DNA of 64,000 nucleotides, taken from contig NZ_JAFEVR010000008.1 in the NCBI RefSeq assembly GCF_017352375.1, positions 124,001-188,000 on the forward strand. The letters run 5' to 3'. The translations under genes and the position numbers were made by a program. The notes under the pieces are model-generated. The model was given only the letters and a program-made list of their open reading frames with translations, was not told where the DNA came from and did not search any database. Origin of the DNA: Mycolicibacterium sp. S2-37. Its GTDB lineage: Bacteria > Actinomycetota > Actinomycetes > Mycobacteriales > Mycobacteriaceae. Of the stretch, positions 13,416 to 21,964 are shown piece by piece; position 1 is the first letter of the stretch, and each line of letters starts with the position of its first letter.

Positions 13416-13991
13416 TCAGCCGCCGGCCGCCGTCGGCGTGGCGGTCGCCCGTCGGCGTCGCGCCGACACGGTCAGCCACAGGGCCGACACGAGGAAGTAG
13501 AAGGCGCCGAATGCGGCGTACGGCGCGATGTCGGCGACAGTCGGAGCCTCGGGCGCCGCAGCCTCCCGTAGGAACATCGCGCCGGCGAGGGCGGATTGTG
13601 CACCGCTGAGGACCATCAGCCATTGCGCGCCAACGGTTTTCCACCTGCGTGCGGCAGTCACCAATTGCAGTAGCCCGGACAGGGCGGCCCATACGCCGAA
13701 GACACCCAGCACCGCATTCATGCTCGAGGCGAGCGCGACGGCGATCGCGATGGTGGTCACGCTGCTGACGGCCGCATTGAATGTCTGGGTGGGATTGCGC
13801 CGCAGACCACCGTTCTGTCGCGCGTCGACCACGTTGGCGCCTGCATCCCATGCCGGATAGATCAGCAGCAGCAGCGCCGCCACGTACATCGAATGCACTC
13901 CGGCGGTCAGTGCCGCCGCTACCCAGACGAGCGAAACCGCCCCTCGCACACCGTAATAGGACCTCAGCCATCGGTCGGTGGTATCTGACAC
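13416..13991 (-). CDS. DUF308-like membrane protein
   Basis: 191-aa protein with about five or six hydrophobic segments (for example VRGAVSLVWVAAALTAGV and YAAFGAFYFLVSALWLTV), resembling HdeD/DUF308 proteins. The frame extends to ATG 14039, but that codon lies inside a palindromic operator, whereas GTG 13991 has GGGAG just upstream. GTG is therefore preferred. It is divergent from the SDR gene, and the shared region holds two palindromes. Function unknown. Confidence 0.75.
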   Translation of the reverse strand: MSDTTDRWLRSYYGVRGAVSLVWVAAALTAGVHSMYVAALLLLIYPAWDAGANVVDARQNGGLRRNPTQTFNAAVSSVTTIAIAVALASSMNAVLGVFGVWAALSGLLQLVTAARRWKTVGAQWLMVLSGAQSALAGAMFLREAAAPEAPTVADIAPYAAFGAFYFLVSALWLTVSARRRRATATPTAAGG

Positions 13992-14029
13992 GGTCTTCTC
14001 CCTCGTTCGACGCGCAGCCATCCACGCGG

Positions 14030-14075
14030 TTGTAGTCATCCGACTACAATGGCCAGTGTAGTCATCTGACTACAC
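14030..14075. promoter_or_regulatory. twin palindromic operators between DUF308 and SDR genes
   Basis: Two near-identical palindromes. Site 1 is TTGTAGTC-ATCC-GACTACAA (14030-14049). Site 2 is GTGTAGTCA-TC-TGACTACAC (14056-14075). Their centres are 26 bp apart. Spacing and symmetry fit a TetR-type repressor controlling both divergent genes. The neighbouring TetR gene at 12839 is the natural candidate regulator. Confidence 0.8.
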
Positions 14076-14107
14076 GACGTCGAGGACACAGGAGATCGGA
14101 GGAACGG

Positions 14108-14962
14108 ATGCGGACCATCCTCATCACTGGAGTCAGTTCTGGACTGGGGCGCGCATTCGCCGCGGGCGCCCTGCATGCCGGTGACCGGGTTGTCGGCACC
14201 GTGCGGAGAGTCGACGACGCCGCAGCATTCGAGGCGCTCGCACCCGGACGCGCGCACGCCCGGTTACTCGACGTCACCGACGACGAAGCGGTCTTCGGTA
14301 CGGTCGCCGACGTCGAGACCAACGTCGGCCCGATCGACGTCGTCATCGCCAACGCCGGCTACGGAGTGGAGGGCGTCTTCGAGGAGACTCCCCTGGCTGA
14401 GGTGCGCGCACAGTTCGCCACCAACGTTTTCGGCGTCGCCGCGACGCTGCAGGCCGCGTTGCCCTCCATGCGCCGGCGCCGCGCTGGGCATCTCATGGCG
14501 GTCACCTCGATGGGCGGCCTCATGGCAGTCCCCGGGATGTCCGCCTACTGCGCGAGCAAGTTCGCCGTCGAAGGCCTGCTCGAGAGCGTGCGAAAAGAAG
14601 TCGCTGCGTTCGGTATTCACGTCACCGCCATCGAACCGGGCTCGTTCCGCACGGATTGGGCGGGCCGCTCGATGACACGCGCGCAACGTTGCATCCCCGA
14701 CTACGACGAGTTGTTCGTGCCGATCCGCAACGCACGTCTGGCTGCCAGCGGACGCCAGCTCGGCAATCCGGCCAAGGCGGCCGAGGCCGTGCTGTCGATC
14801 CTGGATATCGACACACCGCCCGCGCACCTCGTGCTGGGCTCCGATGCGCTGGAGCTCATCGCTGCCGCGCGCACCGCGGTCGACGAAGACATCCGCACCT
14901 GGGACGGCTTATCGCGAAGCACGGATTTCGCCGAGGGTGCGCAACTCGATATCAGCTCTTAG
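14108..14962 (+). CDS. short-chain dehydrogenase/reductase
   Basis: 284-aa classical SDR using NAD(P)H. The cofactor motif is TGVSSGLG (residues 7-14), the structural NAG motif is in VVIANAGYG, and the catalytic Ser and Tyr-x-x-x-Lys are in VTSMGG and SAYCASK. The ATG is preceded by a purine-rich GGAGATCGGAGG. Expression probably depends on the two palindromes upstream. Classical SDRs reduce ketones or oxidise alcohols; the substrate is unknown. Confidence 0.9.
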   Translation: MRTILITGVSSGLGRAFAAGALHAGDRVVGTVRRVDDAAAFEALAPGRAHARLLDVTDDEAVFGTVADVETNVGPIDVVIANAGYGVEGVFEETPLAEVRAQFATNVFGVAATLQAALPSMRRRRAGHLMAVTSMGGLMAVPGMSAYCASKFAVEGLLESVRKEVAAFGIHVTAIEPGSFRTDWAGRSMTRAQRCIPDYDELFVPIRNARLAASGRQLGNPAKAAEAVLSILDIDTPPAHLVLGSDALELIAAARTAVDEDIRTWDGLSRSTDFAEGAQLDISS

Positions 14963-14979
14963 GACCAGAACTGTCCTAA
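14959..14979. promoter_or_regulatory. inverted repeat upstream of DinB genes
   Basis: TTAGGAC (14959-14965) and GTCCTAA (14973-14979) are perfect inverted repeats around a 7-nt spacer. They overlap the SDR stop codon and lie 20 nt before the first DinB start. The half-site resembles operators used by small winged-helix repressors. It could also be a weak SDR terminator. Confidence 0.4.
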
Positions 14980-14999
14980 AGAGGTGCGACGCTGTCTGC

Positions 15000-15524
15000 A
15001 TGGACCTCACCACGCAGTTGGTCGATCAACTCGACTGGCACTGGACGCAGCAGTTGCGGCCCCGCCTCGACGGGTTGAGCGACGACGAGTACTTCTGGCA
15101 GCCCGTGCCGGACTGCTGGACGGTGCATCCCGACGGCGGAATCGACTTCACCTATCCGCCACCGCAGCCCGAGCCGTTCACCACGATCGCGTGGCGTCTG
15201 GCCCATGTGATCGTGGGGGTGTTCGCGGTGCGCAGCCATTCGCATTTCGGGGGTCCTCCCGCCGACTACTCCTCGTGGTCCTACGCCACCGACGCCGAGA
15301 CGGCGCTGCGCCAGCTCGACGAGGAGTACGCGCGCTGGATCACCGGGGTGCGTGCGCTCGACGAGGCCGGCCTCGCGCGGGCGTGCGGCCCGGCCGAGGG
15401 TCCGTACGCGGAGTACCCGATGGCCGCCCTGGTTCTGCACATCAACCGTGAGGTGATCCATCATGGTGCCGAAATCGCCTGTATCCGAGATCTTTACGTC
15501 CACACCGTCACAAAGGAGAGCTGA
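15000..15524 (+). CDS. DinB-like domain protein
   Basis: 174-aa DinB/YfiT-like four-helix protein starting MDLTTQLVDQLDWHW. Metal-ligand type His residues appear in AWRLAHVIVG and in HINREVIHHGAEI, the classic DinB pattern. DinB-fold enzymes include thiol-dependent (mycothiol) transferases; catalysis here is inferred. The next gene starts one base after its stop. ATG 15000 was chosen because the frame before it has no family similarity. Confidence 0.85.
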   Translation: MDLTTQLVDQLDWHWTQQLRPRLDGLSDDEYFWQPVPDCWTVHPDGGIDFTYPPPQPEPFTTIAWRLAHVIVGVFAVRSHSHFGGPPADYSSWSYATDAETALRQLDEEYARWITGVRALDEAGLARACGPAEGPYAEYPMAALVLHINREVIHHGAEIACIRDLYVHTVTKES

Positions 15525-15525
15525 T

Positions 15526-16128
15526 ATGCCCGGAATGCCCCCGCCTGCCGCCGGCGAACGTCGAACACTGATCGAATTCCTGTCGTTCAATCAGAACGCG
15601 TTCTTCTCGGTCGCCTATGGCCTGACCGACGAGCAGGCCCGCTCGACGCCCTCGGTCAGCGCGTTGTCGATCGGCGGTCTGGTCAAGCACGCTGCCGGGG
15701 TGCAGCGCGGCTGGGCCCAGCGGGTGACGGCGGCGCCGGAGTTCCCGGCGCCGGATCCGCGGCCGATGGAGGCGCAGATGCGCGACTATCAGGACCAATA
15801 CGTCATGGGAGACGACGAGACGCTCGAAGGACTGCTCGATGCGCTGCGGGTGGTGAACGCCGAGACGTTGGCGGTGTTCGCCGACAAGGATCTCGACACC
15901 CCGGTCCCCGTGCCCCACGAGGTGCCCTGGTTTCCGCACGACGTCGACCACTGGACGGTGCGCTGGGTGGCGCTTCATCTGATCGAGGAGTTGACGCGCC
16001 ATGCCGGGCACGCCGACATCATCCGTGAGTCGATCGACCGCGCCACCATGTACGAGTTGATGGCCGCCAATGAGGAGTGGCCGGAAACCGACTTCATCCG
16101 GCGCTGGCGCCCGACTCAGCCCGCGTAG
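15526..16128 (+). CDS. DinB family protein (DUF664)
   Basis: 200-aa DinB/DUF664-type protein. The first helix ligand region is GGLVKHAAGVQRGW and the last is LHLIEELTRHAGHADIIRE, with spaced His residues for metal binding. The start at 15526 has AAGGAGAG upstream and follows the previous stop by one base, so the two DinB-type genes form an operon. Actinobacterial relatives are predicted mycothiol-dependent enzymes. Confidence 0.88.
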   Translation: MPGMPPPAAGERRTLIEFLSFNQNAFFSVAYGLTDEQARSTPSVSALSIGGLVKHAAGVQRGWAQRVTAAPEFPAPDPRPMEAQMRDYQDQYVMGDDETLEGLLDALRVVNAETLAVFADKDLDTPVPVPHEVPWFPHDVDHWTVRWVALHLIEELTRHAGHADIIRESIDRATMYELMAANEEWPETDFIRRWRPTQPA

Positions 16129-16157
16129 CTATGCCCGCCTGTGCGCGACAGGCGGAC

Positions 16158-16757
16158 TCAGCGGTCGAGCACCAACCCCAGCGCATGGTCGACGACCGCG
16201 TCGAGGTCCGAACCCAGCGTGCCGGCCAGCCACTGCTGGGCCAGTTCAGCCATCGCACCGGTGTACATCGCCGCACCCACCTGTGCGGCAACGGGATTCG
16301 TGTCTGGCTGCACCCGCCACCCCTCGACCAGGACCGCCTCGCGCAGCAGGTCCCGGGTGGCGGCACGCCGCGCCGCCAGCACCGGATTGGCCCGTGCGTC
16401 GGTGAACAGCACCCGACCCCGACGCGGATCGGCCGAGCTGAAACTCAACACCGCCGCGATCCCCGCGCGGGTGCGCGCCCGCAGCGACTCCCCCGCCGCG
16501 GCCATCGCCGCGTCCACTTCGACGGCCAGCTGTGCGTTCATCTCGTCGTACACCGCCCCGAGGAGATCGTCGGTGTCGGTGAAGTTCTCGTAGAAGTAGC
16601 GGGTGTTGAGCCCGCATTCACGGCACACCGAGCGCACCGCCAACGCGCCCTCCCCGCCGGCGCCGAACAACCGCAGCGCCGCATCGATCAGCAGCGCCCG
16701 GCGTTCGGCGCGCCGGTCGGTCAGCGGTACACCCGCCCAGCGAGTCGGGGTCGGCAT
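16158..16757 (-). CDS. TetR family transcriptional regulator
   Basis: 199-aa TetR-type protein. The N-terminal HTH (residues about 16-62) reads LLIDAALRLFGAGGEGALAV and ECGLNTRYFYENFTDTDDLL. The rest is the helical ligand domain. It is convergent with the DinB pair (29-nt gap) and faces away from the small Cys-rich gene at 16880. No clear palindrome was recognised in its 122-nt upstream region. Confidence 0.88.
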   Translation of the reverse strand: MPTPTRWAGVPLTDRRAERRALLIDAALRLFGAGGEGALAVRSVCRECGLNTRYFYENFTDTDDLLGAVYDEMNAQLAVEVDAAMAAAGESLRARTRAGIAAVLSFSSADPRRGRVLFTDARANPVLAARRAATRDLLREAVLVEGWRVQPDTNPVAAQVGAAMYTGAMAELAQQWLAGTLGSDLDAVVDHALGLVLDR

Positions 16758-16879
16758 CGACCCAGCCTAAGCGCGGGATCTCACCGAGCGCATCGATGCG
16801 ATAACGGTGCGGCATCGGTTCAGCCAAACAGCAGCGGACTCTCAGGTCCCCCATAAGTGGTGGCCATACCGTCCATCAC

Positions 16880-17071
16880 ATGAGCGTTCCGAGCAGCTGC
16901 CACCTCCTCGCCTCGTGGCTCGACAACCGGGCGATCTGCGGATGTGGCCACACCGGCAAGCGACGCCTGCTGCGCGCGACCGCGGCCATCGATGTGGCCA
17001 CCCATTGTCAACAGTCCGGACACTCGCCGATGACGTGGAGCGATGCTGTTCCCGAGGTCATCTTCAGCTGA
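16880..17071 (+). CDS. small Cys/His protein, paralogue of the 44177 gene
   Basis: 63-aa protein of unknown function. Its core SWLDNRAICGCGHTGKRRLL and the later AAIDVATHCQQSGHSP match the 62-aa protein encoded at 44177 (SWLNNRAHCQCGYEGKRR, AVIDVIEHSQLTKHMP). The CxCG pair and spaced His residues could bind zinc. There is no obvious Shine-Dalgarno; a TACCGT 7 nt before the ATG could be the -10 of a leaderless promoter. The conserved paralogy supports it being a real gene. Confidence 0.65.
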   Translation: MSVPSSCHLLASWLDNRAICGCGHTGKRRLLRATAAIDVATHCQQSGHSPMTWSDAVPEVIFS

Positions 17072-17080
17072 CGGCCGCGA

Positions 17081-17401
17081 TCAGCATCCGTTGAGCCGGG
17101 CGACCTCGAGTTCCGGCGGCTCCTGCGCTGAGATTTCCTCGCCCTCGGCAGGCGACTGCGAGCACACCACCCAGTTGGTCAGGTTGATTTGCTCGTAGGG
17201 CGTGCCGTCGGCGGTGGTCGTCTCCGGCAACAGAGCGCCCTCGGTGGTGGAGACCACGTCACCCCAGGCCTCGTGTAGGACGGCGCCCTCGACGTCCGGC
17301 ATCTCCCAGGTGGTGTCGGCGGCGGCTGGGCTCGCCAGCCCGATCGATCCCATGACCAGCAACGACGCTGCTCCGATGAGTCTTACGACACGATTGTCCA
17401 T
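17081..17401 (-). CDS. small secreted protein with PASTA-like pattern
   Basis: 106-aa exported protein. The signal peptide covers residues 1-29 (LIGAASLLVMGSIGLASP, cleavage after PAAA). The mature part starts TTWEMPDVEG and later reads NWVVCSQSPAEGEEI, which resembles one PASTA repeat (MPDV..., W.V..Q.P..G). Two cysteines could form a disulfide. The frame is open to 17437, but ATG 17401 has GGAGA upstream. PASTA domains bind cell-wall fragments or act as surface modules; that role is inferred. Confidence 0.75.
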   Translation of the reverse strand: MDNRVVRLIGAASLLVMGSIGLASPAAADTTWEMPDVEGAVLHEAWGDVVSTTEGALLPETTTADGTPYEQINLTNWVVCSQSPAEGEEISAQEPPELEVARLNGC

Positions 17402-17565
17402 GGTTTCTCCTGAAGTCGTTTTCACGGGCGGACACACCCTTACCCCCGCTCTCTCGCGGAACGGCGGACTGACGGTGAACGCCGACGGCGTCTCGGGTGA
17501 ACGGCGCGTGTGACCCGGCGCACACGCGTTTTCCGCCGTCCGGGCTTTTTTGACACACTGCGGAT

Positions 17566-18924
17566 ATGAGTACTACGCGGAACACACAGCACCGCGAGGT
17601 AGCCAAGCTCGACCGGGTGCCCCTGCCCGTCGAGGCCGCCCGCATCGGCGCGACGGGCTGGCAGGTCACTCGCACCGGCGCCAGAGTCGTCTCGAGCCTG
17701 CGCGGCCGCGGCTCCCTCACGCAGAAGATCACCAAGCAGATCCCCCAGGCCTTCGCCGATCTCGGCCCGACGTACGTCAAGTTCGGTCAGATCATCGCCT
17801 CGAGCCCGGGCGCGTTCGGCGAGCCGCTGAGCCGCGAATTCCGCAGCCTGCTCGACCGGGTGCCGCCGGCCGACCCCGATGAGGTGCAGAAGCTCTTCCG
17901 GGAGGATCTGGGAGACGAACCGAAGAACCTCTTCAAGTCCTTCGACGACACGCCGTTCGCCTCGGCATCGATCGCGCAGGTGCACTACGCGACGCTGCAT
18001 TCGGGCGAAGAGGTCGTAGTCAAGATCCAGCGCCCCGGTATCCGCCGCCGCGTCGCCGCCGACCTGCAGATCCTCAAGCGCGGCGCGCGACTGGTCGAAC
18101 TCGCCAAGATGGGTCAGCGGCTGTCGGCGCAGGACGTGGTCGCCGACTTCGCCGACAATCTCGCCGAGGAGCTGGACTTCCGGCTCGAGGCGCAGTCCAT
18201 GGACGCATGGGTGGCGCATATGCATGCCTCGCCGCTGGGCAAGAACATCCGCGTGCCGCAGGTCTACTGGGATCTGACCAGCGAGCGGGTGCTGACCATG
18301 GAGCGGGTCCAGGGCATCCGCATCGACGACGCCGCGGCCATCCGCAAGGCGGGCTTCGACGGCACCGAGTTGGTCAAGGCCCTGCTGTTCAGCCTGTTCG
18401 AGGGCGGACTCCGCCACGGGCTGTTCCACGGTGACCTGCACGCCGGCAACCTCTACGTCGACGGCGAGGGCAAGATCGTCTTCTTCGATTTCGGCATCAT
18501 GGGCCGCATCGACCCGCGGACCCGCTGGCTGCTGCGCGAGCTGGTGTACGCCCTGCTGGTCAAGAAGGACCACGCCGCGGCGGGCAAGATCGTGGTGATG
18601 ATGGGCGCCGTCGGCACGATCAAACCGGAGGCGCAGGCCGCCAAGGACCTGGAGAAGTTCGCCACCCCGCTGACCATGACGTCGCTGGGCGATATGAGTT
18701 ACGCCGAGATCGGCAAGCAGCTCTCGACCCTGGCCGACGCCTACGACGTGAAGCTGCCACGCGAGCTGGTCCTGATCGGGAAGCAGTTTCTCTACGTCGA
18801 GCGCTACATGAAGTTGTTGGCGCCGAAGTGGCAGATGATGAGCGATCCGCAGCTGACCGGGTATTTCGCCAATTTCATGGTCGATATCAGTCGCGAACAC
18901 AAAGAAGAAGAGCTGGAGGTCTGA
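17566..18924 (+). CDS. AarF/ABC1/UbiB family atypical kinase
   Basis: 452-aa UbiB-type protein kinase-like protein. Visible are the KxGQ region (YVKFGQIIASSP), the Ala-rich nucleotide loop (FASASIAQVHYA), the VVKIQRPG lysine motif, the EELDFRLEA motif, the catalytic HGDLHAGNL and the metal-binding FFDFGIMG. The C-terminal segment is amphipathic and may sit on the membrane. Relatives support quinone or lipid metabolism. As I recall, Rv0647c occupies the same place next to lipG. It is co-transcribed with the hydrolase that starts 1 nt after its stop. Confidence 0.92.
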   Translation: MSTTRNTQHREVAKLDRVPLPVEAARIGATGWQVTRTGARVVSSLRGRGSLTQKITKQIPQAFADLGPTYVKFGQIIASSPGAFGEPLSREFRSLLDRVPPADPDEVQKLFREDLGDEPKNLFKSFDDTPFASASIAQVHYATLHSGEEVVVKIQRPGIRRRVAADLQILKRGARLVELAKMGQRLSAQDVVADFADNLAEELDFRLEAQSMDAWVAHMHASPLGKNIRVPQVYWDLTSERVLTMERVQGIRIDDAAAIRKAGFDGTELVKALLFSLFEGGLRHGLFHGDLHAGNLYVDGEGKIVFFDFGIMGRIDPRTRWLLRELVYALLVKKDHAAAGKIVVMMGAVGTIKPEAQAAKDLEKFATPLTMTSLGDMSYAEIGKQLSTLADAYDVKLPRELVLIGKQFLYVERYMKLLAPKWQMMSDPQLTGYFANFMVDISREHKEEELEV

Positions 18925-18925
18925 C

Positions 18926-19867
18926 TTGCAGGTCCGCGAGGGCAAGGCGCGCTCCGGAGGGCGGGAGCGCAGCGACCGGGGAAGTGGCTCCGGAGATGTG
19001 GAGATCCACTACGAGGACATGGGAGATCCGAACGACCCGGCCGTGCTGCTGATCATGGGCCTCGGCGCGCAACTGCTGTTCTGGCGCGAGGACTTCTGCC
19101 GCAAGCTCGTCGACCAGGGGCTGCGCGTCATCCGGTACGACAACCGTGACGTCGGGTTGTCCGGCAAGTTCGACGGTCAGCGCACTAAGGGGTCGCAGGT
19201 CGGCAATATGGTCCGGTCGTTGGTCGGCCTCAAGAGCCCGTCGGTGTACACGCTCGAAGACATGGCCGACGACGCCGCCGCGCTGCTGGACCACCTGGAG
19301 ATCGACCGCGCGCACATCGTCGGCGGTTCGATGGGCGGGATGATCGCCCAGATCGTGGCGGCGCGGCATGCCGAGCGGACGAAGACGCTCGCGGTCTTCT
19401 TCTCGTCGAACAATCAGCCGTTCCTGCCGCCGCCTGGACCGCGGCAACTGCTGGCCGTGATCACCGGCCCGTCCCCGAACTCGCCCAGGGACGTCATCAT
19501 CGAGAACTCCATCAGGGTCAGCCGGATCATCGGCAGCCCGGGTTATCCGTCGACCGATGACAAACTGCGCGCCGACGCCATCTCCTTCTACGACCGGGCC
19601 TTCTATCCCCAGGGCATTGCGCGGCAGTTCAATGCGATCACCGGCAGCGGCAGCCTGCTGCACTACAACAAGCAGACCACCGCGCCCACGGTCGTCATCC
19701 ACGGCAAGGCCGACAAGCTGATGCGCCCGTCCGGCGGCAAGGCCATCGCGAGAGCGATCCCCAACGCGCGGCTGGTGTTGTTCGACGGCATGGGTCACGA
19801 ACTGCCCGAACCGCTGTGGGACGACATCGTCGGCGAGCTGAAGACCACGTTTTCCGAACGCCCCTGA
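18926..19867 (+). CDS. lipG: alpha/beta hydrolase, LipG-like
   Basis: 313-aa alpha/beta-hydrolase. The nucleophile elbow is GGSMGGM, the likely acid lies in VVIHGKADKLM, and the catalytic His is in FDGMGHELP. The start is TTG 18926, with GGAGG 6 nt upstream overlapping the end of the AarF gene. The first 30 residues are Arg/Gly/Ser-rich and unlike a signal peptide, so it is probably cytosolic. The position between AarF and the mmaA genes matches lipG (Rv0646c). Lipase or esterase activity is expected from the family. Confidence 0.88.
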   Translation: MQVREGKARSGGRERSDRGSGSGDVEIHYEDMGDPNDPAVLLIMGLGAQLLFWREDFCRKLVDQGLRVIRYDNRDVGLSGKFDGQRTKGSQVGNMVRSLVGLKSPSVYTLEDMADDAAALLDHLEIDRAHIVGGSMGGMIAQIVAARHAERTKTLAVFFSSNNQPFLPPPGPRQLLAVITGPSPNSPRDVIIENSIRVSRIIGSPGYPSTDDKLRADAISFYDRAFYPQGIARQFNAITGSGSLLHYNKQTTAPTVVIHGKADKLMRPSGGKAIARAIPNARLVLFDGMGHELPEPLWDDIVGELKTTFSERP

Positions 19868-19998
19868 CCAGGGGCGACAGCGCAAATTCGGGCCCGAACA
19901 GGTGCATCGGATACCATCGCCACTCGAGGCAGGCGAGCGCGTGTGGCTGCCGGTAGTGGCGCAGCCGAGTCAGAAGCTATCGCCGGAAAGGCACGACA

Positions 19999-20868
19999 AT
20001 GGCCCGATCGGGCAACCTCAAGCCACATTTCGAAGACGTCCAGGCCCATTACGACCTGTCGGACGATTTCTTCCGCCTGTTCCTGGACCCGAGCCAGATG
20101 TACAGCTGCGCGTATTTCGAGCGCGACGACATGACGCTCGAGGAGGCCCAGCGCGCCAAGGTCGACCTCGCGCTGGGCAAGCTCGGCCTGGAGCCCGGCA
20201 TGACGCTTCTCGACATCGGCTGCGGCTGGGGCTACACCATGATGCGCGCCCTCGAGAAGTACGACGTCAACGTCATCGGCTTGACACTGAGTGAGAACCA
20301 GAAGGCACACGTCGAGAAGATCTTCGAGGCGTCGGACTCTCCGCGCGACAAGGAGATCCTGCTTCAGGGCTGGGAGCAGTTCGACAGGCCTGTCGACCGC
20401 ATCGTGTCGATCGGCGCGTTCGAGCATTTCGGCAGAGACCGCTGGGACGACTTCTTCGCGATGGCTTACCGCGCGCTGCCGGACGACGGCGTGATGCTGC
20501 TGCACACGATCACGGCCTTGACGCTGCCGGAGATGACCGCCCGCGGCCTGCCGCTGACCATCTCCATCGCCAAGTTCGTCAAGTTCATCCTCACCGAGAT
20601 CTTCCCCGGCGGATATTTGCCGACGATCGAGCTCGTCGGCGAACATGCGGCGAAGGCGGGCTTCGAACTCACCCGCACCCAGTCGCTGCAACCGCACTAC
20701 GCCAAGACGCTCGACCACTGGTCCGCGGCGCTCGAGGCACATAGGGACGAGGCGATCGCGATCCAGTCCGAAGAGGTTTACGACCGCTACATGCACTACC
20801 TCACCGGCTGCGCGGACGGCTTCAAGCGGGGTTACATCGACGTCAATCAGTACACGCTGAAGAAGTAG
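19999..20868 (+). CDS. mmaA2: cyclopropane mycolic acid synthase, MmaA2-like
   Basis: 289-aa S-adenosylmethionine-dependent mycolic acid methyltransferase. The N-terminal [22 protein letters not shown] motif [16 protein letters not shown] and [10 protein letters not shown] are diagnostic. The C-terminus [20 protein letters not shown] is family-typical. From memory, [31 protein letters not shown] and SEEVYDRYM place it nearer MmaA2 (cyclopropanation of alpha/methoxy mycolates) than MmaA1. The assignment among MmaA2, PcaA and CmaA2 is provisional. It precedes the MmaA4-like gene. Confidence 0.85.
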   Translation: MARSGNLKPHFEDVQAHYDLSDDFFRLFLDPSQMYSCAYFERDDMTLEEAQRAKVDLALGKLGLEPGMTLLDIGCGWGYTMMRALEKYDVNVIGLTLSENQKAHVEKIFEASDSPRDKEILLQGWEQFDRPVDRIVSIGAFEHFGRDRWDDFFAMAYRALPDDGVMLLHTITALTLPEMTARGLPLTISIAKFVKFILTEIFPGGYLPTIELVGEHAAKAGFELTRTQSLQPHYAKTLDHWSAALEAHRDEAIAIQSEEVYDRYMHYLTGCADGFKRGYIDVNQYTLKK

Positions 20869-21008
20869 CTCGAGGCACTCGAGAAACCTTATTGACCAAC
20901 ACGTCGCGGCACTGCGAGTAGGTGGCCTGTAGGCGGGTAGGGTGCGGTCAAAGCCCTAACACTCCATGAACTGATTTGACCTGTCATGAGGAAGGCCAAG
21001 CGCTAACG

Positions 21009-21905
21009 ATGTCTGACAATTCCACCGGCACCAAGGACCTGACTCCTCATTTTGAGGACATTCAGGCCCACTACGACCTGTCGGACGACTTCTTCGGCGT
21101 GTTCCAGGATCCGACACGCAAGTACAGCTGCGCCTTCTTCACCGGGCCCAATGCCACCCTGTCGGAAGCCCAGGTCGCCAACGTCGACCAGCACCTGGAT
21201 CGGCTCGACCTCAAGCCGGGTATGACGCTGCTCGAAGTGGGTTGCGGCTGGGGCCTGACGCTGCAGCGGGCGATGGAGAAGTACGACGTCAACGTCATCG
21301 GGTTGACGCTGTCGAAGAACCAGAAGGCCTATTGCGATCAGTTGCTGAGCACGATCGACACCGAGCGCACGTATGACGTCCGCCTCGAGGGCTGGGAGCA
21401 GTTCCACTCCCCCGTGGACCGCATCGTGTCCATCGAGGCGTTCGAGCACTTCGGGTTCGAACGCTACGACGACTTCTTCAAGACCTGCTTCGACATCCTC
21501 CCCGAGGACGGCCGGATGACGATCCAGAGCAGCGTCGGCTATCACCCGGATGATTTGCAGGCGCGCGGCAAGAAGTTGACCTTCGAGCTGGCCCGGTTCG
21601 TCAAGTTCATGATCACCGAGATCTTCCCGGGTGGCCGCATCCCGAGCACGCAGATGATGGTCAAGCACGGCGAGAAGGCCGGCTTCGTGGTGCCGGAGAC
21701 GCTGTCGCTGCGCAATCACTACATCAAGACGCTCGGCATCTGGGCTGCCCGCCTCGAGCAGCACAAGGACGAGGCGATCGCCGCGGCCGGTGTCGAGAAC
21801 TACGAGCGCTATATGAAGTACCTGACGGGCTGCCAGTACTACTTCATCGACGAGGCGATCGACGTCAGCCTGGTCACCTACCTCAAGCCCGCCCTGGCGG
21901 CCTGA
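21009..21905 (+). CDS. mmaA4: hydroxymycolate synthase, MmaA4-like
   Basis: 298-aa mycolic acid methyltransferase. It has [57 protein letters not shown] and the distinctive [20 protein letters not shown] and C-terminal SLVTYLKP, which match MmaA4 (introduces the methyl and hydroxyl groups that lead to oxygenated mycolates). ATG 21009 was chosen over the open frame back to 20976 because it gives the family N-terminus and has GGAAGG upstream. A strong hairpin follows 11 nt after the stop. Confidence 0.88.
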   Translation: MSDNSTGTKDLTPHFEDIQAHYDLSDDFFGVFQDPTRKYSCAFFTGPNATLSEAQVANVDQHLDRLDLKPGMTLLEVGCGWGLTLQRAMEKYDVNVIGLTLSKNQKAYCDQLLSTIDTERTYDVRLEGWEQFHSPVDRIVSIEAFEHFGFERYDDFFKTCFDILPEDGRMTIQSSVGYHPDDLQARGKKLTFELARFVKFMITEIFPGGRIPSTQMMVKHGEKAGFVVPETLSLRNHYIKTLGIWAARLEQHKDEAIAAAGVENYERYMKYLTGCQYYFIDEAIDVSLVTYLKPALAA

Positions 21906-21916
21906 CACAGACCGAA

Positions 21917-21955
21917 CGAAGCGCCCCGGCACTCGATGAGTGTCGGGGCGCTTCG
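21917..21955. terminator. hairpin terminator between mmaA4-like and PE-PPE genes
   Basis: 18-bp arms (21917-21934 and 21938-21955) with one G-U type mismatch and a 3-nt loop. It sits between two convergent genes (stops at 21905 and 21965) and can serve both strands. Confidence 0.88.
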
Positions 21956-21964
21956 CTGTGGGGG

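Noticed and set aside
17440..18945. Long minus-strand frame (about 501 codons) opposite the AarF kinase gene
   Set aside because: Composition (His/Arg/Gln/Asp-rich) is that of an antisense shadow, while the plus strand encodes a full kinase with all motifs.
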